DNA from: an uncultured Ruminococcus sp.
GTDB lineage: Bacteria > Bacillota > Clostridia > Oscillospirales > CAG-272
NCBI GenBank assembly: GCA_902778205.1
Contig: CACYWX010000274.1
Span: 1 to 7,769 of the forward strand
Direction: 5' to 3'
DNA length: 7,769 nt
Shown here: in pieces, positions 1-4,717 of the stretch
How the letters are laid out: every line of letters starts with the position of its first letter
Numbering within the stretch: the stretch's first letter is position 1
Notes under the pieces: model-generated
Told to the model about the DNA's origin: nothing
The model's database searches: none
The model's input: the letters and a program-made list of their open reading frames with translations, nothing else
Made by a program: the position numbers and the translations under genes

Positions 1-189
1 CTGACGGGACTTGCGGTCGCTCTCTCCCGTGACGGTGCAGGTGTTCACCACGGGGACATCCGCGGGCTCGCCGAAGGGAACGACGGTCACGCCGCGGCTT
101 TTCAGAACGGCGCAGAGGGCGTCTGATTCGTACTGGTTCACCCGGCAGCCCAGGGTGAGGACGGAGACGGTGGGAGCGGAACGGTTCAT
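1..189 (-). CDS. mtaB: tRNA t6A37 methylthiotransferase MtaB, N-terminal 63 codons (runs off left edge)
   Basis: Partial gene read on the minus strand from ATG at 189-187. The translation begins MNRSAPTVSVLTLGCRVNQY and ends at the window edge in NTCTVTGESDRKSRQ. This is the N-terminal UPF0004 domain of the MiaB/MtaB radical-SAM methylthiotransferases. Cys15 (LGC) and Cys51 (NTC) are two of the three cysteines that ligate the auxiliary 4Fe-4S cluster; the third cysteine, the radical SAM core and the TRAM domain would lie outside. The GCRVNQYES and NTCTVT..SDRKSRQ wording matches MtaB (YqeV type), which converts t6A37 to ms2t6A37 in ANN-decoding tRNAs, better than MiaB. A GGAGGAAT ribosome binding site (200-193) lies just upstream of the start, and an extended -10 promoter lies about 30 bp further up. 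Assignment of the subfamily from 63 residues is good but not absolute. Confidence 0.88.
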   Translation of the reverse strand, partial: MNRSAPTVSVLTLGCRVNQYESDALCAVLKSRGVTVVPFGEPADVPVVNTCTVTGESDRKSRQ

Positions 190-218
190 GGGATTCCTCC
201 GGAATGCGAGATCAGCTC

Positions 219-247
219 ATTTTACCATCCCTTTTGGGCAAAGTAAA
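219..247 (-). promoter_or_regulatory. Sigma-70-type promoter for mtaB
   Basis: On the minus strand the -35 element reads TTTACT (247-242) and the -10 reads TAAAAT (224-219), with exactly 17 bp between them. A TGG directly before the -10 makes an extended -10. An eight-A tract at 259-266 sits where an UP element would be. The expected transcript start is near 212, giving a leader of about 20-25 nt before the mtaB ATG. Seen by eye only; no transcript data. Confidence 0.6.
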
Positions 248-297
248 CAAGTTTCCCGAAAAAAAAGGGGAGGAACGAAAAAAACCGGCGGCGGGGG

Positions 298-326
298 TTG
301 AAAACCGGCGTCGGATGGGGTATAAT
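298..326 (+). promoter_or_regulatory. Sigma-70-type promoter for upp
   Basis: TTGAAA (298-303), a 17 bp spacer and a perfect TATAAT (321-326) make a near-consensus housekeeping promoter. A seven-A tract at 278-284 lies upstream in the UP-element position. Transcription should start near 333, leaving a leader of about 45 nt before the upp start codon. It is back-to-back with the mtaB promoter, so the 190-379 gap is a divergent promoter region. No PyrR-type leader or attenuator is evident. Confidence 0.72.
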
Positions 327-379
327 GGACCGAAAGACAGAGAACCCCCAACTTCTTCGACATCGAAAGGAATCAGGTC

Positions 380-1018
380 ATGATCGATTACAAGACGTTC
401 CATGTGGTGGATCATCCGCTCATCAAGCACAAGCTCTCCATCATGCGGATGAAGGAAACCGGCTCGAAGGATTTCAGACAGATGCTCTCCGAGATCGCCA
501 TGCTCATGTGCTACGAGCTGACCCGCGACCTTCCGGTGGAAGACGTGGAAATCGAGACTCCTGTGGCGAAGATGACCGCCCAGCGCGTCGGCGGCAAGAA
601 GCTGGCCATCATCCCCATTCTCCGGGCGGGCCTGGGCATGGTGGACGGCATCCTCACCCTGGTGCCCGTGGCCAAGGTCGGTCACATCGGCCTCTACCGG
701 GATCCCGAGACCCACAATCCCGTGGAGTACTACTGCAAGCTCCCCTTCGACATTGAGGAACGCTATGTGATCGTCTGCGACCCGATGCTGGCCACCGGCG
801 GATCCGCGTCCGGTGCCATCGACATGCTGAAGAAGCGCGGCGTCAAGCAGATCAAGCTCCTGTGCCTGGTGGCGGCTCCCGAGGGCGTGGAGAGGCTGCA
901 GGCGGATCATCCGGACGTGGAGATCTTCTCCGCCGCCCTGGACGACCATCTGAACGAGAACGCCTACATCGTACCCGGACTGGGCGACGCGGGCGACCGT
1001 CTCTTCGGCACGAAATAA
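380..1018 (+). CDS. upp: Uracil phosphoribosyltransferase
   Basis: A 212-residue protein of normal family length (E. coli Upp is 208). It converts uracil and PRPP to UMP in cytosolic pyrimidine salvage. The PRPP-binding loop is clear as VIVCDPMLATGGSASGAI (residues 130-147). The family motif PILRAGLGM is at 79-87, and the C-terminal uracil-recognition segment YIVPGLGDAGDRLFGT is at 196-211. The ATG at 380 is supported by an AAAGGA box at 366-371, and the N-terminus (HPLIKHKLSIMRMKET) aligns with the family from its first residues. It is probably transcribed alone from the promoter at 298-326, with a hairpin after it at 1088-1117. No odd features; family assignment is secure. Confidence 0.97.
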   Translation: MIDYKTFHVVDHPLIKHKLSIMRMKETGSKDFRQMLSEIAMLMCYELTRDLPVEDVEIETPVAKMTAQRVGGKKLAIIPILRAGLGMVDGILTLVPVAKVGHIGLYRDPETHNPVEYYCKLPFDIEERYVIVCDPMLATGGSASGAIDMLKKRGVKQIKLLCLVAAPEGVERLQADHPDVEIFSAALDDHLNENAYIVPGLGDAGDRLFGTK

Positions 1019-1087
1019 ACCGTCACGGTCGGAACTTCCGGCCGGGAAGAACAGGAATGAAATAATCCCGGAGCAGTTCGGAGAAGG

Positions 1088-1117
1088 AAAAGGGCTGTGC
1101 GCTGACGCGGCTCTTTT
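1088..1117 (+). terminator. Terminator-like hairpin between upp and the rluA-family gene
   Basis: AAAAGGGCTGTG (1088-1099) pairs with CGCGGCTCTTTT (1106-1117) through 12 base pairs, three of them G-T wobbles, around a 6 nt loop. The T-run is short (TTTTCTC) and partly inside the stem, so this is a weak or A/T-flanked intrinsic terminator rather than a textbook one. It ends only 19 nt before the next start codon and overlaps the likely leader of that gene, so some read-through or attenuation is possible. A second small inverted repeat without a T-tract lies at 1027-1043. A TGA-AATAAT string at 1058-1066 could be a weak extended -10 for the downstream gene, but no -35 supports it. Confidence 0.45.
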
Positions 1118-1136
1118 CTCATGAGCGGAGGAGAAC

Positions 1137-2168
1137 ATGAAGACGTTCACCGTCAACGCAAACGACGCCGGCCAGCGGCTGGACAAGTTCCTTTCCAAAT
1201 GCACGGAGGGCCTGCCGAAGTCCCTTCTGTACAAGTACATCCGCAAGAAGCGGGTGAAGGTCAACGGCGGCCGCGCCCACGAGGGGGACATGCTCCGGGA
1301 GGGCGACACGGTGGAGCTGTGGATCCCCGACGAGTTCTTCCCGGAAGGAAAGGGAACGGTCTACGGCGCCGAGGCCCTGAGCCGGGTGAAGGTGAAGCCC
1401 TCGATCGTGTATGAGGACGAGAACATACTCCTGTGCGACAAGAAGCCCGGGGTGCTGGTCCATCTCGGAGACGAGGGAGACAAAAACCGGGCGGAGGGCT
1501 CGGAGCGGGAGACGCTGATCTACGCCCTGACCGCTTATCTGGCGGCCAAGGGGGAGTACGTCCCGGAAAACGAGCGGTCCTTCGCCCCGGCCCTCTGCAA
1601 CCGCATCGACCGGAACACCGGCGGCATCGTGATCCTGGCCAAGAACGCCTCCGCCCTCCGGCAGATGAACGAGGCCATCCGGGAGAACCGGGTGTCGAAG
1701 CGGTACGTCTGCGCGGTCCACGGACGGCTGAGGGGAGAGGCGGAGCTGAGAGCCTGGCACGCGAAGGACTACCGCACCAACACGGTGAAGATCACCGCGG
1801 AGAAGGTCCCCGGCTCGAAGGAGATCGTCACCCGGTACCGCGCCCTGCGCTATAACCCGGAGCGGGACCTGACCCTCTGCGCCGTGACCCTGGTGACGGG
1901 GCGGACCCATCAGATCCGGGCGCATATGGCCTTCATCGGGCATCCTCTGCTGGGGGAGGGGAAGTATGCCCAAAATGCCGGGGACCGGAAAATGGGGTAC
2001 TCCTCCCAGGCGCTCTATTCCGCGGCGGTGTCCTTCGATTTCCCGGAGGCGGGAGAGGGCGCGGATCTGACCGGGCTCTGCGGACGGGTATTCCGGGTGG
2101 ATCCCGGGAACGTGGAATTCCTGCGGCTGTTCCCGGATTTCTCCCCGGAGGATTGGGAAAGCCTGTGA
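1137..2168 (+). CDS. RluA-family 23S rRNA pseudouridine synthase (RluC/RluD-like)
   Basis: A 343-residue protein that should isomerise specific uridines in 23S rRNA to pseudouridine. An N-terminal S4 RNA-binding domain spans about residues 11-62 (DAGQRLDKFLSK, then LLYKYIRKKRVKVNGGRA). The catalytic PseudoU_synth_2 domain follows from about residue 88. The active-site motif reads NRIDRNTGGIVILAKN, against the usual HRLDRxTSG; Asp158 is the expected catalytic nucleophile. The second conserved block VTGRTHQIRAHMAFIGHPLLG is at 253-273. The NRID variant with Asn and Ile in place of His and Leu is conservative and common enough in Clostridia-type RluC/RluA paralogues. The ATG at 1137 has GGAGGAG at 1127-1133. 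Target uridines cannot be told from sequence alone, so no symbol is given. Confidence 0.92.
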   Translation: MKTFTVNANDAGQRLDKFLSKCTEGLPKSLLYKYIRKKRVKVNGGRAHEGDMLREGDTVELWIPDEFFPEGKGTVYGAEALSRVKVKPSIVYEDENILLCDKKPGVLVHLGDEGDKNRAEGSERETLIYALTAYLAAKGEYVPENERSFAPALCNRIDRNTGGIVILAKNASALRQMNEAIRENRVSKRYVCAVHGRLRGEAELRAWHAKDYRTNTVKITAEKVPGSKEIVTRYRALRYNPERDLTLCAVTLVTGRTHQIRAHMAFIGHPLLGEGKYAQNAGDRKMGYSSQALYSAAVSFDFPEAGEGADLTGLCGRVFRVDPGNVEFLRLFPDFSPEDWESL

Positions 2169-2195
2169 AGAAACCGCGGAAATGTGCGGATCTGA

Positions 2196-2212
2196 GTAAA
2201 ACTTTACAAAGT
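2196..2212. other. Overlapping small palindromes upstream of the rnf promoter
   Basis: The 17 bp stretch contains two overlapping perfect inverted repeats: GTAAA-AC-TTTAC (2196-2207) and ACTTT-AC-AAAGT (2201-2212). It ends 4 bp before the -35 element at 2217, a position suited to an operator. It is AT-rich in an otherwise GC-rich region. It does not match the Rex consensus (TTGTTAA-N4-TTAACAA) closely enough to call. Arms of 5 bp can arise by chance, so this is only a candidate site. Confidence 0.25.
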
Positions 2213-2216
2213 GGCC

Positions 2217-2245
2217 TTGCTTTTACGAACCGGAAAGAGTATAAT
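2217..2245 (+). promoter_or_regulatory. Promoter of the rnf operon
   Basis: TTGCTT (2217-2222), a 17 bp spacer and a perfect TATAAT (2240-2245) lie 49 bp after the stop of the pseudouridine synthase gene. The -35 is only half-consensus, which fits a promoter that needs or permits regulation. The expected start is near 2252, leaving a leader of about 80 nt before rnfC. No further promoter is evident between rnfC and rnfA, where gaps are short or negative, so this is probably the main operon promoter. Confidence 0.6.
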
Positions 2246-2254
2246 TGAACCAAT

Positions 2255-2301
2255 GTCCGCGGGAGAAGTCTGCCTGCGGTTTCCCGTTTCCATGCGCGGA
2301 C
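2255..2301 (+). promoter_or_regulatory. Leader stem-loop of the rnf transcript
   Basis: GTCCGCG (2255-2261) and CGCGGAC (2295-2301) are perfect 7 bp complements enclosing about 33 nt, right at the predicted 5' end of the mRNA. A competing inner pairing CGGGA (2260-2264) with TCCCG (2282-2286) shares bases with the outer stem, so the two folds are alternatives. The structure leaves the ribosome binding site at 2319-2330 free. It could stabilise the transcript or act in regulation; I do not recognise it as a known riboswitch class. Confidence 0.35.
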
Positions 2302-2318
2302 GGGTGTTCAGAATATCC

Positions 2319-2330
2319 AGGAGGTGATCC
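2319..2330 (+). promoter_or_regulatory. Full-length Shine-Dalgarno that sets a TTG start for rnfC
   Basis: AGGAGGTGATCC is a 12 nt perfect complement of the 3' end of bacterial 16S rRNA (GGATCACCTCCT). Its GGAGG core ends 9 nt before a TTG at 2334. No ATG or GTG lies at a suitable place in the rnfC frame, and the protein from TTG begins MAYTFSGGIHVEEYK, like RnfC N-termini (..TFPGGIHP.EYK). It therefore decides the start codon. Confidence 0.75.
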
Positions 2331-2333
2331 TGT

Positions 2334-3634
2334 TTGGCCTATACGTTCAGCGGCGGCATTCACGTCGAGGAATATAAGAATACGAGGAAGTGCCGCATCG
2401 AAGCCCTCCCGCCTCCGGCGAAGGTGACGATCCCCCTGTCCCAGCACATCGGCGCGCCGGCCGTGGCCTGCGTCAACGTGGGGGACACGGTGACCCTGGG
2501 GCAGAAGATCGGCGACGTGGCGGAGGGGATGCTGGGCTGTCCCGTCCACTCCAGCGTGTCCGGCACGGTGAAGGAGATCGTGAAGAAGACCCTTCCCACC
2601 GGCGCCGTGGTGGACCACATCGTGATCGAGAACGACATGCTCGACACCGTTTCGCCGGATCTGCATCCCACCGAGAAGCGCCTGGCCGACGTGACCCCGG
2701 AGGAGATCGTCTCCGTGATCCGGGAGGCCGGCATCGCTCGGCCCTCGGCAAGGTGGACAAGATCATTGTCAACTGCGCGGAATGCGAGCCCTTCATCACC
2801 GCCAACCACCGGCTGCTGCTGGAGCACGGCGCGTCGGTCATCAACGGCGTGAAGATCCTTCTGAAGGCTCTGGGCGTCCGCACGGCCTTCATCGCGGTGG
2901 AGGACAACAAGATGGACGCTGTGGAGAAGCTGGAGGAGCTTCTGGGGGACAGCCGCATGATCTCCGTGAAGGTCATGAAGACGAAATATCCCCAGGGCGA
3001 CGAGCGCCAGCTGGTGTACGCCCTGACCGGGGAGGAGATCCCCGCCGGGAAGCTGCCCGCCGACGTGGGATGCGTTATTTTCAACGCGGAAACCTGCGCC
3101 GCCATCTATAAGGCGTTCTCCACCGGCATGCCCTCCGTCAGCCGCGTGGTCACGGTGGACGGGGACTGCATCCGGCGGCCCAAGAACCTTCTGGTGCCCG
3201 TGGGGACCAGCGCGTCGGATCTTATCGCCTTCTGCGGCGGTCTGTGCCGTCCCCCGAAAAAGCTGGTGAACGGCGGACCCATGATGGGCGCGGCCCAGTG
3301 GGATCCCGAAATGCCCGTCACCAAGTCCACCAGCGCGGTTCTGGTGTTCTCCGCCCGGTTCGGACGGAAGAACGTGGCAAAGCCCGCCTGCATCCGGTGC
3401 GGACGGTGCGTCAACCACTGCCCCATGCATCTGATGCCCATGTACATCGCCCAGTTCTCGAAGATCGGGGACCTGAAGCGGGCGGAGGAATACGGCGCCA
3501 TGAGCTGCGTGGAATGCGGCTCCTGCTCCTACAACTGTCCGGGCGGCGTGGAGATCGTGCAGCACATCCGCGTGGCCAAGGCCGCCATCAAGACGGAAAA
3601 GGCGCGGATCGCCTCCCTGAACGCCCTGAAATGA
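2334..3634 (+). pseudogene. rnfC: RnfC, electron transport complex subunit, frameshifted with internal deletion
   Basis: RnfC is the peripheral cytoplasmic Rnf subunit that handles NAD(H) and passes electrons through iron-sulfur clusters. The gene is in two frames. From TTG 2334 to about 2735 (134 codons) the frame encodes the RnfC N-terminal sandwich-hybrid domain (GGIHVEEYK, then CPVHSSVSGTVKEI) up to VIREAGI; it then runs out of frame to a stop at 2850-2852. From about 2738 to the stop at 3634 the other frame continues with ALGKVDKIIVNCAECEPF, the SLBB-like region and two 4Fe-4S motifs, CIRCGRCVNHCP and CVECGSCSYNCP. An ATG at 2390 opens this second frame, but its first ~115 codons are unlike RnfC. 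About 15 expected residues at the joint, the glycine-rich loop of the NADH/FMN-binding fold, are absent. Both halves otherwise look intact, with about 432 sense codons in total against ~440-450 in the family. This suggests a recent deletion or an assembly fault. Confidence 0.9.
2730..2752 (+). other. Break point in rnfC (frame change and lost Gly-rich loop)
   Basis: GGC-ATC (2730-2735, Gly-Ile of the conserved REAGI) is followed by two orphan bases GC. After them, TCG-GCC-CTC-GGC-AAG (2738-2752, SALGK) resumes in a different frame. In RnfC, REAGI is followed by V/A-G-x-G-G-A-x-F-P-T and about 7 more residues before the x-K-V/I-D-x-I/L-I-V/I-N-x-AECEP block. All of that is missing, so the net loss is about 40-50 nt and must be 1 modulo 3. 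A CTCGG repeated six bases apart (2738 region and 2744-2748 region) marks a low-complexity joint. Confidence 0.8.
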
Positions 3635-3655
3635 CGACGATACGAGGAATGTAAG

Positions 3656-4717
3656 ATGGATAATCAGGAAAAAGTACCGGAGCAGGTCCCGGCCGAAGGG
3701 GAACGCCGCGAAAAAAGGCGGAAATCCTTCACCATGCCGGAGTTTCTGACGGTTTCTCCCTCCCCGCACATCAAGAACCAGGACACCACCGCCACGGTCA
3801 TGTTCGACGTGCTGGTGGCCCTGACGCCCGCCGTCCTGTGGAGCGTGTTCCAGTTCGGCCTCCGCGCCCTGATCCTGGTGCTGATCTCCGTGGCGGCCGC
3901 GGTGGGCTGGGAGGCTGCCGCGCAGTTCGTTCTGAAGCGGACCATCACCGTCTCCGATCTGTCCGCCGCCGTGACGGGCATGCTTCTGGGCATGAACCTG
4001 CCGGCCACCGCTCCCCTCTGGATGCCGGTGGTAGGGACCTTCTTCGCCATCGTGGTGGTGAAGCAGGTATTCGGCGGCATCGGCAAGAATTTCGTGAATC
4101 CGGCTCTGGCGGCGCGGGTGTTCCTGTTCTCCTGGGCTTCGGATATGAGCGCGTTCCCGGCGGTGGGCACCAAGATCCACTCCCTGGCGGTGACCCTGCC
4201 CGACGTGGACGCCGTGACCGCCGCGACGCCCCTGGCCGCCATGAAGGCCGGGGTCATGCCCGACACCAATCTCTTCGGCATGATCATCGGCAACACCACC
4301 GGATGCATCGGCGAAATTTCATCCCTGCTCCTCCTGGGCGGCGGCGTGTTCCTGCTGGTGCGAAAGGTGATCTCCTGGCAGATCCCCGCGGCGTACCTTG
4401 GCACGGTGGCGGTGATCTCGCTGCTGTTCCCCCGGATCGGCGGAGCGGCCCTGCAGTCCGTGCTGTACGAGCTCTTCGCGGGAGGCCTGATCCTGGGCGC
4501 TGTGTTCATGGCTACTGACTATTCCACGTCTCCGGTGACCCCCGTGGGGCGGCTGATCTACGGAGCCGGATGCGGCGTGATCACCATGCTGATCCGGTAT
4601 TACGGCAGCTACCCGGAGGGCGTGTCCTTCTCCATCCTGATTATGAACCTGCTTGTGTGGTATATCGACAAGGTCACCATGCCCCGCCGGTTTGGAGGTA
4701 AATCGAATGGCAAATAA
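3656..4717 (+). CDS. rnfD: RnfD, membrane subunit with covalent FMN
   Basis: A 353-residue integral membrane subunit of the Rnf complex, NqrB/RnfD family. Several hydrophobic helices are visible (about 50-80, 103-113, 122-138, 205-212, 222-238, 246-259, 270-286, 299-314, 325-337). The flavinylation site expected in RnfD, where ApbE attaches FMN through a phosphoester to Thr, is present as DAVTAATPLA with Thr191 as acceptor. Other family blocks are VSPSPHIK (33-40), NFVNPALAARVFLF (145-158) and ATDYSTSPVTPVGRLIYG (286-303). ATG 3656 follows GAGGA (3644-3648) and starts 21 bp after the rnfC stop. The first ~24 residues are a charged cytoplasmic extension (EKVPEQ..GERREKRRK) ahead of the usual start. 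It overlaps rnfG by 11 nt, indicating coupled translation. Intact, unlike rnfC. Confidence 0.95.
   Translation: MDNQEKVPEQVPAEGERREKRRKSFTMPEFLTVSPSPHIKNQDTTATVMFDVLVALTPAVLWSVFQFGLRALILVLISVAAAVGWEAAAQFVLKRTITVSDLSAAVTGMLLGMNLPATAPLWMPVVGTFFAIVVVKQVFGGIGKNFVNPALAARVFLFSWASDMSAFPAVGTKIHSLAVTLPDVDAVTAATPLAAMKAGVMPDTNLFGMIIGNTTGCIGEISSLLLLGGGVFLLVRKVISWQIPAAYLGTVAVISLLFPRIGGAALQSVLYELFAGGLILGAVFMATDYSTSPVTPVGRLIYGAGCGVITMLIRYYGSYPEGVSFSILIMNLLVWYIDKVTMPRRFGGKSNGK

Noticed and set aside
212..1309. A 365-codon minus-strand open frame across upp and into the pseudouridine synthase gene
   Set aside because: It crosses two clear plus-strand genes and their intergenic region, with no domain or ribosome binding site in support.
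2723..2760. Programmed ribosomal frameshift in rnfC
   Set aside because: There is no slippery heptamer or A/T homopolymer at the joint, and conserved residues are missing, which a programmed shift would not explain.
2360..4180. A 606-codon minus-strand open frame opposite rnfC and rnfD
   Set aside because: Shadow of conserved plus-strand genes; its His/Gly/Arg-rich translation resembles no family. Its openness across the rnfC break means nothing for coding.
4653..4706. Upstream TTG start giving an 18-residue longer RnfG
   Set aside because: It has no ribosome binding site and lies deep in rnfD, while ATG 4707 has GGAGGT at proper distance.
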